From: Modestobacter sp.
GTDB taxonomy: Bacteria; Actinomycetota; Actinomycetes; Mycobacteriales; Geodermatophilaceae
DNA length: 18,469 nt
Assembly (NCBI GenBank): GCA_025965635.1
Contig: JAOPWO010000295.1
Span: forward strand, 1 to 18,469
Direction: 5' to 3'
Made by a program: the position numbers and the translations under genes
Notes under the pieces: generated by a model
The model's database searches: none
Told to the model about the DNA's origin: nothing
The model's input: only the letters and a program-made list of their open reading frames with translations
In this document: in pieces, positions 6,365-14,093 of the stretch
Layout: the number at the start of each line of letters is the position of its first letter
Numbering within the stretch: position 1 is the stretch's first letter

Positions 6365-7651
6365 GTGCCCCGACCGCTTGGCGGGTTCGACCGCCGCGCC
6401 TTCCTCACGGCGTCCCTGCTCGGTGGGGGCGCCGTCCTCGCCCCGTCCCTGCTGTCGGGCTGCGCACCCCAGTCGGCGGACAACGGCGGCGGGGGAGGTG
6501 GAGGGCAGGACGGACCCATCCGCGTCGGGGTCATCTCCCCGCTGAGCGGCGCCTGGACCGTCTACGGCAAGGCCCACTCGGCGGGCTTCCAGATGGCCGT
6601 GGACGAGCTCAACGCCGCGGGCGGCACGCTCGGGCGCCAGTGGGAGGTCGTCATCGCCGACTCCCGCACGGAGCCCCAGGTGGTCACCGAGCAGGCCAAC
6701 CGGCTGATCCGGGAGGAGCAGGTCGACTTCCTCGCCGGCACGTTCAGCAGCGCCGAGCGCAACGCCGCCGCGCCGGTGGTCACCCAGGCGGACAAGCTCC
6801 TCCTCTATCCCACCTTCTACGAGGGGCAGAGCCAGGAGTTCTACCCGGGCGTGTGCAACCCGAACGTGTTCATGTTCGGCCCCGAACCGTCCGAGCAGGT
6901 GTGGCCCCACCTCGAGTACATGATCAGGGAACACGGCGGCAGGTTCTTCATGGTCGGCTCGGACTACGTGTGGCCCCGGGAGACCAACCGCCTCACCAAG
7001 CAGCGCCTCGAGGAGCTCGGCGGTTCCGTCGTCGGCGAGGTCTACATCCCCTTCAACACCCCCCAGTACGGCTCGCTGCTCGGTGACATCGGCCGGTCCG
7101 GCGCCGACGTCGTCTTCCTGTCCCTCACCGGGTCCGACACGGTCAACTTCCGCCGGCAGTTCGCCGCGGCAGGCATGAAGCAGGACTTCACCGTCTGGAC
7201 GGTGGACGACGAGGAAGCGGCGACCTCGGGCGTCGGACCGGAGGCCACCGAGGGCGACTACGTGAGCTTCGACTACTTCTGGTCCATCGACACCCCCAAC
7301 AACCAGAAGTTCCGGGAGAAGGTCCGGTCCGCGTACCCGGACGTCATCATGAACACCGTCGGCGTCGCCATGTACAACGCCGCCCACATGGCCGCGCGGG
7401 CCATCGAGGAGGCGGGCGAGGTCAGCACCGACGGCATCCGGTCCGCTCTGGCCGGGATGACCTTCGACCAGGCCCCGCAGGGAACCCTCACCATGCGGGC
7501 CGAGGACCACCAGGCCACGCTGCCGTCCTACCTGGTGCGGGCCAGGCCGGGCTGGACGTCCCCGGACGACATGTTCGAGGTCGTCAACCAGGTCGAGTCG
7601 GTGGAGCCGGAGACGGCCCAGTGCGATGACCTCCCACTGTCGGGCGCGTAG
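6365..7651 (+). CDS. ABC transporter substrate-binding lipoprotein, urea/amide (UrtA/AmiC-like) type
   Basis: A 428-residue extracytoplasmic binding protein. The GTG at 6365 is supported by AAGGAG five bases upstream. The leader has a twin-arginine motif (FDRRAFL, 8-14), a hydrophobic stretch and a lipobox LLSGC with the lipidated cysteine at C33, so it should be exported folded through Tat and anchored to the membrane. A glycine-rich linker (residues 41-47) follows. The mature part, IRVGVISPLSGAW, MAVDELNAAGGTLGRQWEVV, LAGTFSSAERNAAAPV, YPTFYEG, FFMVGSDYVWPRETNRL and VVGEVYIPFNTPQYGSLL, matches type-1 binding proteins of the UrtA/FmdD/AmiC group. These bind urea, short-chain amides or related compounds rather than branched-chain amino acids. 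It is the second gene of the operon, after the repeat array, with the permease start five bases past its stop. The exact ligand is not deducible. Confidence 0.9.
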   Translation: MPRPLGGFDRRAFLTASLLGGGAVLAPSLLSGCAPQSADNGGGGGGGQDGPIRVGVISPLSGAWTVYGKAHSAGFQMAVDELNAAGGTLGRQWEVVIADSRTEPQVVTEQANRLIREEQVDFLAGTFSSAERNAAAPVVTQADKLLLYPTFYEGQSQEFYPGVCNPNVFMFGPEPSEQVWPHLEYMIREHGGRFFMVGSDYVWPRETNRLTKQRLEELGGSVVGEVYIPFNTPQYGSLLGDIGRSGADVVFLSLTGSDTVNFRRQFAAAGMKQDFTVWTVDDEEAATSGVGPEATEGDYVSFDYFWSIDTPNNQKFREKVRSAYPDVIMNTVGVAMYNAAHMAARAIEEAGEVSTDGIRSALAGMTFDQAPQGTLTMRAEDHQATLPSYLVRARPGWTSPDDMFEVVNQVESVEPETAQCDDLPLSGA

Positions 7652-7656
7652 GGGAC

Positions 7657-8511
7657 ATGGATCGCGTCCTCTCCGTCCTCCTGGACGTCGTGACGTCCAC
7701 GCTCGTCCTCGCGCTGGTGTCGCTCGGGCTGGCGGTCGTCTTCGGGCTGGTCCGCGTGATCAACATGGGCCACGGAGCGATGCTCGCCCTCGGCGCCTAC
7801 GTCGCGTGGACGTGCGTGAACCGCGGGATCCCCTTCCCGGTCGCCGTGCTCGTCGCGACCGTCGCGGTCGGCATCGTCGGGCTCGTCTTCGAGGTGCTCG
7901 TCATCCGCCACTTCTACGAACAGCCCTTCGAGACCCTCCTGATCAGCTGGGGCTTCTACCTCGTCGTCACCGAACTGATCAAGCTGGTCTGGGGCACCGA
8001 CCTGCGCAGCCTGCCCAACCCGCTGCCCGGGACCCTGTCCGTGGGCGGCGCGGGCATCGGCAACTACGTCGCGGTCATCAGCCTCATCTCCGCCGCGCTG
8101 CTCACCGCCACGGCGCTGGTGCTCTACCGGACCGACCTCGGCGTCAAGGTCCGGGCCATGATCCAGAACCGCGACATGGCGTTGATGCTGGGGGTGAACG
8201 CGCCGCGGATGTACCGGTCGGTGTTCGCGGTCGGTGCGGCCCTCGCCGGTCTGGCGGGCGCGCTGATCGCCCCGATGTTCAGCATCGAGCCGGACATGGG
8301 GACCCTGTGGCTGGTCCGTTCGTTCTTCGCCGTCATCGTGGGTGGTCTGGGCGCGATCGTCGGCGGCACGCTCGTCGGCAGCGGTCTCATCGGCGGTGCG
8401 ACGGTGGTCTTCGCGCTCTTCTCCAAGCAGGTGTTCGCCCAGACCGTGGTGTTCGCGCTCGCGGTCATCGCGCTGCGGTTCCGCCCGGTCGGCATCCTGG
8501 GGAGGCGGTGA
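7657..8511 (+). CDS. ABC transporter permease, branched-chain/urea type (LivH/UrtB-like)
   Basis: A 284-residue integral membrane protein of the branched-chain amino acid/urea permease family. It is almost entirely hydrophobic, with about eight predicted membrane segments. Family stretches include LGLAVVFGLVRVINMGHGAMLALGAY (23-48), YRTDLGVKVRAMIQNRDMALMLGVN, where the cytoplasmic loop contacts the ATPases, and SFFAVIVGGLGAIVGGTLVGS near the C-terminus. The ATG at 7657 lies five bases after the stop of the binding-protein gene, with AGGGG overlapping that stop. The end overlaps the next permease start by four bases (GTGA), indicating translational coupling. It forms one half of the channel, with the following permease as partner. 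The substrate is the one captured by the upstream lipoprotein, most likely an amide-like compound by context. Confidence 0.93.
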   Translation: MDRVLSVLLDVVTSTLVLALVSLGLAVVFGLVRVINMGHGAMLALGAYVAWTCVNRGIPFPVAVLVATVAVGIVGLVFEVLVIRHFYEQPFETLLISWGFYLVVTELIKLVWGTDLRSLPNPLPGTLSVGGAGIGNYVAVISLISAALLTATALVLYRTDLGVKVRAMIQNRDMALMLGVNAPRMYRSVFAVGAALAGLAGALIAPMFSIEPDMGTLWLVRSFFAVIVGGLGAIVGGTLVGSGLIGGATVVFALFSKQVFAQTVVFALAVIALRFRPVGILGRR

Positions 8512-9557
8512 GCGCCGTGGACACCGAGGTCGGTACCCGTCCTGACGGTCAGGAGGCGCGGCCCACGCGAGCCGGACGGCTCAGGGCGCTGCTCAGTGCG
8601 GAGAACGTCATCGCCGTCGTGCTCTTCGTCGCGCTCTTCTACGTCCCCTACTTCCTGGTGGGCTTCCCCGTCTACGTCCTCCCGCAGTACATGCTCTTCG
8701 GGGTGCTGGCGCTGACGCTGTGCCTGCTGTGGGGGTTCGGCGGGATGGTCAGCTTCGGCCAGGCGGCGTTCTTCGCGATCGGCGCGTACGCCCTGGGAGT
8801 GACCCTGCGGGACGTCGGCGGGCCCACCGCCCCGTGGCTCGGGCTGCTCCTGGCGCTGGGCCTGGGGGTGGTGCTGGCCGCCGTCATCGGCTGGTTCCTC
8901 TTCAGCGCCGACGTCCGTGACTCCTACTTCGTCCTGGTCACGCTGGCCCTCTCGACGATCACGCAGGTGCTCGCGAACTCGGAGTCCCAGCTCACCGGCG
9001 GCTTCAACGGGATGTTCGTCGAACGGGTGACCCTGCCGTTCGGTGTGGTCGACGTGTCGCTGGCGGGGGACCTCGCGGCCTACTACGTCATCTTCGCCTT
9101 CACGCTGCTGTGCTACCTGCTCTTCCGGTACATCCAGTGGTCCGCCTTCGGCCGGGTGCTGGTGAGCATCAGGGAGAACGAGGACCGCAGCCGAGCGCTG
9201 GGCTACAACACCGCGCTCTACAAGACCGTCGCCTTCGCCGTGTCCGGCGGCGTGGCGGCCGTGGCCGGAGCGCTCTACGCGACCGACGCGGGCTTCGTCT
9301 CCCCGACCCTGGGCGGGGTGCTCTTCTCGACGAGCGTGGTGGTGTGGGTCGCGATCGGCGGCCGGCACTACTTCATCGGCGCCCTCATCGGCGGCATCGG
9401 CATCTCGATCCTGAGCCAGACGCTCAACGCGCGGATCCCCGAGTACTGGCAGTTGCTGCTCGGGCTGCTGTTCGTCGTCGCGGTCGGGTTCTTCCGACGG
9501 GGCATCGTCGGGACCATCCTGGAGCTGCCCGGAAGGATGCGGTCGCGCCGTGGCTGA
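8508..9557 (+). CDS. ABC transporter permease, branched-chain/urea type (LivM/UrtC-like)
   Basis: A 349-residue second permease. A hydrophilic N-terminal extension of about 35 residues precedes the membrane domain. Family stretches are LALTLCLLWGFGGMVSFGQAAFFAIGAYALG, DSYFVLVTLALSTITQVLANSE, LTGGFNGMF and the cytoplasmic coupling loop FGRVLVSIRENEDRSRALGYNTALYKTVAF. The C-terminal part includes ATDAGFVSPTLGG and VWVAIGGRHYFIGALIGG. I chose the GTG at 8508, which overlaps the previous stop in a GTGA. The in-frame GTG at 8517 is an alternative and sits at a more usual distance from GGAGG (8501-8505). The end overlaps the ATPase start by eight bases. It pairs with the upstream permease to form the membrane channel. 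Confidence 0.93.
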   Translation: MSAVDTEVGTRPDGQEARPTRAGRLRALLSAENVIAVVLFVALFYVPYFLVGFPVYVLPQYMLFGVLALTLCLLWGFGGMVSFGQAAFFAIGAYALGVTLRDVGGPTAPWLGLLLALGLGVVLAAVIGWFLFSADVRDSYFVLVTLALSTITQVLANSESQLTGGFNGMFVERVTLPFGVVDVSLAGDLAAYYVIFAFTLLCYLLFRYIQWSAFGRVLVSIRENEDRSRALGYNTALYKTVAFAVSGGVAAVAGALYATDAGFVSPTLGGVLFSTSVVVWVAIGGRHYFIGALIGGIGISILSQTLNARIPEYWQLLLGLLFVVAVGFFRRGIVGTILELPGRMRSRRG

Positions 9558-10275
9558 GCTGCTGGAGGTCCAGGGGCTCTCGAAGAGCTTCGGCGGTGTC
9601 CAGGCGAACGAGGACGTCCACCTCAGCCTCGCCGAGGCGTCGGTCCGTTGCGTCGTCGGTCCCAACGGTGCCGGGAAGTCGACGTTCGTCAGCATGCTGT
9701 CCGGGCACACGGTCCCCGATGCCGGCAGCATCCGGTTCCGTGACCGAGACATCGCCGGATGGCCCGCGCACAAGGTCGCGAAGGCCGGCATGGTCCGCAA
9801 GTTCCAGCGACCCTCCTTCTATCCCGACCTGACGGTGGCCCAGAACCTGGAGATCCCGGTGCTGGCGACCGGCCGACGGCGAGGACGGGTGGGGGAGGCG
9901 GTGCGCGACGTCGCGGAGCAGGTGCGGCTGACCGACGCGCTGGACGTCCGGGCCGCCCACCTGCCTCACGGCCGCACCCAGTGGCTGGAGATGGGGATGC
10001 TGGTCGCTCGTGACGCGGAGCTGATGCTGCTGGACGAGCCGACCGCCGGTATGACGCCGGAGGAGACGTCGGCGACCTCCCGGCTGATCGAGACGCTGGT
10101 CCGGGAGCGGGGGATCTCCGCCATCGTCATCGAGCACGACATGTCCTTCGTCCGCTCGCTCGACTCGGAGGTCACGGTGCTGCACCTGGGCCGGGTCATC
10201 GCGGAGGGACCCATGTCGGTGATCGAGCGCGACGAACAGGTCCGGGCCGTCTACCTGGGGCAGGAGGTGACCTGA
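9550..10275 (+). CDS. ABC transporter ATP-binding protein, urea type (UrtD/LivG-like)
   Basis: A 241-residue ATPase. Walker A is GPNGAGKST (37-45), the Q-loop glutamine is Q87 (KFQRPSFYPDLTVAQNLEI), Walker B is LMLLDEP with E163, and the switch histidine is H196 (VIEHDM). The ABC signature is not the usual LSGGQ but LPHGRTQWLEMGM (138-150). Together with DEPTAGMT this resembles the LSHGQKQWLEIGM and DEPVAGMT of UrtD, which supports the urea/amide class over amino acid LivG. The GTG start at 9550 overlaps the permease gene by eight bases, and the stop shares one base with the ATG of the next ATPase. It should form a heterodimer with that ATPase and energise uptake. Family certain; substrate uncertain. 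Confidence 0.95.
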   Translation: MAELLEVQGLSKSFGGVQANEDVHLSLAEASVRCVVGPNGAGKSTFVSMLSGHTVPDAGSIRFRDRDIAGWPAHKVAKAGMVRKFQRPSFYPDLTVAQNLEIPVLATGRRRGRVGEAVRDVAEQVRLTDALDVRAAHLPHGRTQWLEMGMLVARDAELMLLDEPTAGMTPEETSATSRLIETLVRERGISAIVIEHDMSFVRSLDSEVTVLHLGRVIAEGPMSVIERDEQVRAVYLGQEVT

Positions 10276-10976
10276 TGCTGCGCGTCACCGGGGTCGCCGC
10301 CGGGTACGGCCGGGGCGTCGTGCTGCACGACGTGACCTTCTCCGTGGCGCAGGGGGAGGTGCTCGGGGTCCTCGGTCGCAACGGCATGGGCAAGACGACG
10401 CTGATCCGTGTGCTCGCGGGGCTGCTCCGCGCGAGGCAGGGCAGCGTCCACGTGGGCGACGTCGACGTCACCCGGGAGGCGGCGTACGCCCGTGCCGGTC
10501 ACGGTGTGGCCGTGGTCCCGCAGGGGCGGGGCGTCTTCGCCGAGCTGACGGTCGTGGAGAACCTGCGCCTGGGCCGGATGGCCGCGGGCCGCCGCGCCCG
10601 CCCGGGAAGGCTCGATGAGGTGTTCGACCACTTCCCCCGGCTGGCGGAGCGGCGGAAGCAGCGCGCGGGCACGATGAGCGGCGGTGAGCAGCAGATGCTC
10701 GCCATCGGCCGTGCCCTGATGGCCGAGCCCCAGCTGCTGCTGCTCGACGAGCCGTCCGACGGCATCATGCCGGTGCTCGTGCAGCAGATCGCGCGGGACA
10801 TCCGGGCCGTCAACGTCGACGAAGGCCTGACCACCGTCGTCGTGGAGCAGAACGTGCCCATGGTCGCGAGCATGGCCGGTCGCTGCCTCATCCTGGAGAG
10901 CGGCCGGATCGTCGCCGAGGGCACGCCGGACGCGCTCGCGCAGGGAGGCGACATCGAGCGGCACCTCGGTGTCTGA
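10275..10976 (+). CDS. ABC transporter ATP-binding protein, urea type (UrtE/LivF-like)
   Basis: A 233-residue second ATPase. Walker A is GRNGMGKTT (34-42), the Q-loop is VPQGRGVFAELTVVENL with Q83, the signature is MSGGEQQMLAIGRAL (134-148), and Walker B is LLLLDEP with E159 followed by SDGIMP, close to the DEPTEGIQP of UrtE. The switch position reads VVEQNV, with glutamine in place of histidine, as is normal in LivF/UrtE proteins. The ATG at 10275 overlaps the previous stop by one base and has AGGAGG at 10262-10267. It is the last gene of the operon; a 191-base convergent gap separates it from pgi. Together with the preceding ATPase it powers the two-permease importer. Confidence 0.95.
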   Translation: MLRVTGVAAGYGRGVVLHDVTFSVAQGEVLGVLGRNGMGKTTLIRVLAGLLRARQGSVHVGDVDVTREAAYARAGHGVAVVPQGRGVFAELTVVENLRLGRMAAGRRARPGRLDEVFDHFPRLAERRKQRAGTMSGGEQQMLAIGRALMAEPQLLLLDEPSDGIMPVLVQQIARDIRAVNVDEGLTTVVVEQNVPMVASMAGRCLILESGRIVAEGTPDALAQGGDIERHLGV

Positions 10977-11063
10977 CCGGGCGCCGCGTCGCCGGGGAGC
11001 CGTGGTGACGACCGGCGGCATGATCATCCCTGGCCGACCGGTCGCCGCCGTCCAGGCTCCGCC

Positions 11064-11079
11064 CCGTTCGGGGGAACGG
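11064..11079. terminator. Weak candidate hairpin between the transporter operon and pgi
   Basis: CCGTTC (11064-11069) and GAACGG (11074-11079) form a perfect 6-bp stem with a GGGG loop. It is placed between two convergent genes, where termination from either side would be expected. There is no T run on either side, so it is not a typical intrinsic terminator; actinobacteria often lack the T run. The rest of the 10977-11167 gap shows nothing I recognise. Confidence 0.25.
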
Positions 11080-11167
11080 TGCGCGCGGACGTGCCCGTTC
11101 CGTGGCGGGAGGGGATGTGCCTCAGCGCCCTCCATGCCTGGCGGGACAGCACGGAGGAGCCGGTCGG

Positions 11168-12814
11168 TCAGGCGGGGCGGCCGCGGCCCGCGCGGAGCAG
11201 TCGGACCAGCGCGTCGGTCGAGGAGTCGGCGTCGTACTCCGGTGCCTGCTCGGACTGCAGCTTCGGCGCCAGCTGGGCGGCCATCACCTTGCCGAGCTCC
11301 ACGCCCCACTGGTCGAAGGAGTTGATGTCCCAGAGGACGCCCTGGGTGAACACCCGGTGCTCGTAGGCGGCGACCAGCTGGCCCAGCACGGACGGCGTGA
11401 GCTGCGGCGCGACGATCGCGTTCGACGGGCGGTTGCCCGGCATCACCTTGTGCGCGACGACGTCGGCCGCCGTCCCGTCCGCGGCCACCTCCTCGGCGGT
11501 CCGGCCGAACGCCAGGGCCCGCGGCTGGGCGAGGAAGTTGGCCAGGAACAGGTCGTGCATGCCGTCCAGGTCCCGGCCGGAGGCCAGGCTGCTGGGCTGG
11601 GCGAAGGCGAGGAAGTCGGCCGGCACGAGGACCGTGCCCTGGTGCAGCAGCTGGTAGAACGCGTGCTGGCCGTTCGTGCCCGGCTCACCCCAGACGATCT
11701 CGCCGGTGGCGGTGCCGACCGGCGTGCCGTCCCGGTGCACCGACTTGCCGTTGGACTCCATGCACAGCTGCTGCAGGTAGGCGGGGAAGCGGGACAGGTA
11801 CTGCGAGTACGGGAGGACCGCCTGGGTCTGGGTGCCGAAGAAGCCGATGTACCAGACCGAGATCAGCCCGAGCAGGGCCGGCAGGTTCTCCGCGTAGGGC
11901 GCGCTGCGGAAGTGCTCGTCGATCGTGGCGAAGCCGTCGAGCATCTCCCGGTAGTGCGCCGGACCGATCGCGACCATCAGCGACAGGCCGACGGCGGAGG
12001 TGAAGGAGTAGCGGCCGCCGACCCAGTCCCAGAAGCCGAACATGTTCTGGGTGTCGATGCCGAAGTCGGCCACCTTGGCCGCGTTGGTCGACACGGCGAC
12101 GAAGTGCCTCGCGACCGCCGAGTCCTCCCCGCCCAGCCCGTCGACCAGCCAGCGGCGTGCCTCGGTGGCGTTGGTCAGCGTCTCCTGGGTGCTGAACGTC
12201 TTGGACGCCACGATGAACAGCGTCGTGGCCGGATCGAGGTCGCGGGTGGCCTCGGCCAGGTCGGTCGGGTCGATGTTGGAGACGAAGCGGAAGTCGAGCG
12301 ACCGGTCGGTGAAGTCGCGGAGGGCCTGGTGGGCCATCGCCGGGCCGAGGTCGGAGCCGCCGATGCCGATGTTGACCACCGTGCGGATCCGCTCGCCGGT
12401 CTGCCCGGTCCACACGCCGCTGCGCACCCGGTCGGCGAAGCCGGCCATCCGGTCGAGCACCTCGTGCACGTCGGCGGCGACGTCCTGACCGTCGACGACC
12501 ACCCCTGAGGTGCGCGGATCGCGCAGTGCGGTGTGCAGGACGGCGCGGTCCTCGGTGGTGTTGACGTGCTGCCCGGTGAACACCGCCTCGGTCCGCTCGC
12601 GCAGGCCGGCGCGCTCGGCCAGGGCGACCAGCAGCCGGACCGTCTCGGGGGTGAGCCGGTTCTTCGAGTAGTCCAGGTACAGGTCACCGGCCTGGACGGT
12701 GAGCGCGGTGCCGCGCCCGGGGTCGCCGGCGAACAGGTCCCGCAGGTGCACGCCCCCGATGTGCCGGTGGTGCTCGGCGAGGGCCTGCCACTCGGGGGTC
12801 TCGTTGATCGCCAT
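11168..12814 (-). CDS. pgi: Glucose-6-phosphate isomerase
   Basis: Interconverts glucose 6-phosphate and fructose 6-phosphate in glycolysis and gluconeogenesis, in the cytoplasm. The 548-residue product is full length for the bacterial enzyme. Visible features are the sugar-phosphate-binding NIGIGGSDLGPAMAHQAL (148-165), ASKTFSTQETLTNA (203-216), both family signatures (WDWVGGRYSFTSAVGLSL at 262-279 and INSFDQWGVELGK at 497-509), and the catalytic residues E353 in CMESNGKS, H384 in NGQHAFYQLL and K509. The ATG at 12814 is fixed by AGGAGG (12825-12820) five bases upstream on the minus strand; longer in-frame versions up to 13099 read through a repeat of the neighbouring gene and are unsupported. 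The gene converges on the ABC operon and diverges from the YihY gene. No sign of damage. Confidence 0.98.
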   Translation of the reverse strand: MAINETPEWQALAEHHRHIGGVHLRDLFAGDPGRGTALTVQAGDLYLDYSKNRLTPETVRLLVALAERAGLRERTEAVFTGQHVNTTEDRAVLHTALRDPRTSGVVVDGQDVAADVHEVLDRMAGFADRVRSGVWTGQTGERIRTVVNIGIGGSDLGPAMAHQALRDFTDRSLDFRFVSNIDPTDLAEATRDLDPATTLFIVASKTFSTQETLTNATEARRWLVDGLGGEDSAVARHFVAVSTNAAKVADFGIDTQNMFGFWDWVGGRYSFTSAVGLSLMVAIGPAHYREMLDGFATIDEHFRSAPYAENLPALLGLISVWYIGFFGTQTQAVLPYSQYLSRFPAYLQQLCMESNGKSVHRDGTPVGTATGEIVWGEPGTNGQHAFYQLLHQGTVLVPADFLAFAQPSSLASGRDLDGMHDLFLANFLAQPRALAFGRTAEEVAADGTAADVVAHKVMPGNRPSNAIVAPQLTPSVLGQLVAAYEHRVFTQGVLWDINSFDQWGVELGKVMAAQLAPKLQSEQAPEYDADSSTDALVRLLRAGRGRPA

Positions 12815-12973
12815 GCCGTCCTCCTGCTCCGCTGTCGTCACCGCCAAACCCTGCCAGGTCGGGGCGCCCCGGGTCAGCCCGGCGGGGAACGGGTACCAGG
12901 ACGCCGGGTCGGCCATGCTGGACCGGACGCGTCGACGTGCCCCGGGACCGACGACCGAGGAGCTCATCCCACC

Positions 12974-14093
12974 GTGCCCGGCCCCGACGCGCGGACGGGC
13001 TCGACGGCCGCAGGGCTGCGGGGGATCCTCCTCGACCGGCTCGACCGGCTCGACTGGCTCGACCGGCTCGACCGGCTCGAGCGGCGCGCCGCCCGGCATC
13101 CCGCCCAGCTGCGCGGCCGTCCCGTGGGCGTGCTCCTCGTCCGTGTCGCCCGCCGCTCCGCCGAGGTGCGGGTGACCGGCCTGGCCGCTGAGATGAGCTG
13201 CTACCTGGTGCTGTCGCTGGTGCCCCTCGTCACCGCCCTGGGTGCGAGCCTGGGCCTGCTGGGGGCCGACGCCGTCCGGGAGATGAAGGACCTGCTCACC
13301 TCAGGGGTCCAGGCGGTACTCAGCCCGGACCTCGCCGCCGACGTCGTCGTCCCCCTGGTCGAGGAGCCGCTGCGCCAGGAGCAGGTGGGCGTGGCGGTCA
13401 GCGGTCTGGCCGGGGCGCTGTGGCTGGGCAGCCGCGTGTTCCGCGCCGCCATGCGGGCGCTCGGCGACGCCTACGGCGTGACGGAACGGCAGCGCCTGCT
13501 GGCGCTGTGGAGCCTGTCGCTGGGCTTCACCCTCGCCGCGGTCGTGGTCGTCACCCTCCTGCCGACCCTGCTCGTGGCCGGACCGCTGCTCGGCGGCGGA
13601 CGCTGGCTGGCCGACCTGATCGGCGCCGGGCGGGCGTTCGAGCAGGTGTGGGCGTTCGGCCGCTGGCCGCTCGTCCTGCTCGTGGGGTGTGGCCTTCCTC
13701 GCCTGGCTCTACCGGGCGGGGCCGACCGCGGACACCTCGTGGCGGCAGGTCCTGCCCGGGGCCGTGCGGTCCTCGGTCCTCCTCGTCATGCTGGCGACAG
13801 GGTTCCGGTTGTACGTCGACGTCGCCGGACCGCGCGGACCCGACGTGCAGAACGGGTCGGACGCCGTCGGCACGGTCGGCCGGTTCATCGGCACCGCCGT
13901 CGCCGCGATGCTCTTCGGCTGGCTGGTCAGCATCGTGGTGCTGCTGGGCGGGGTGTTCAACGCGGAGTGGCAGGCGGCCGGCGCAGCACCGGCCGCGGGG
14001 GTCAGCGGCGCTGGCGGTCGCGCACGCAGGACACGTCGTGGTCCAGGTCGTCCTCGACGTACTGGGCCAGCACCACGCGCCCCCCGTCGGTGA
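12974..14093 (+). pseudogene. YihY/BrkB-family inner membrane protein with a one-base frameshift
   Basis: A GTG at 12974 opens a frame with an N-terminal LDR repeat helix (residues 20-37), then VTGLAAEMSCYLVLSLVPLVTALGASLGLL, GALWLGSRVFRAAMRALGDAYGV and several membrane segments of a YihY/UPF0761 protein. Near codon 237 the frame is lost. The homologous sequence resumes in another frame as VAFLAWLYRAGPTADTSWRQVLPGAVRSSVLLVMLATGFRLYVDV and ends with WLVSIVVLLGGVFNAEW, the usual end of the domain. Deleting one G from the GGGG at 13684-13687 restores one frame of 372 codons, ending at 14093. Everything else in the domain is intact, so this may be a sequencing error, a very young mutation or phase variation. 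If the frame is repaired, the end overlaps the convergent GH25-like gene by 92 bases. The family's function is not well defined; older reports that it is RNase BN were withdrawn. Confidence 0.82.
13031..13084 (+). repeat. 9-bp tandem repeat encoding an (LDR)n helix
   Basis: Six consecutive units of CTCGACCGG lie inside the start of the YihY gene; the third has one substitution (ACTGG) and the sixth has one (GAGCGG). They encode LDRLDRLDWLDRLDRLER, a highly charged three-residue periodic segment before the membrane domain. YihY-family proteins commonly have an LDR-type motif here, so the array is an expansion of a native motif and not a foreign element. Confidence 0.93.

Noticed and set aside
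10969..11325. 118-codon plus-strand frame after the second ATPase
   Set aside because: Arg/Pro/Gly-rich, no recognisable motif, and its second half is antisense to pgi.
12815..13099. N-terminal extension of pgi containing a PVE repeat
   Set aside because: The repeat is the antisense of the LDR repeat in the YihY gene, and pgi has a good ribosome-binding site and family-type N-terminus at 12814.
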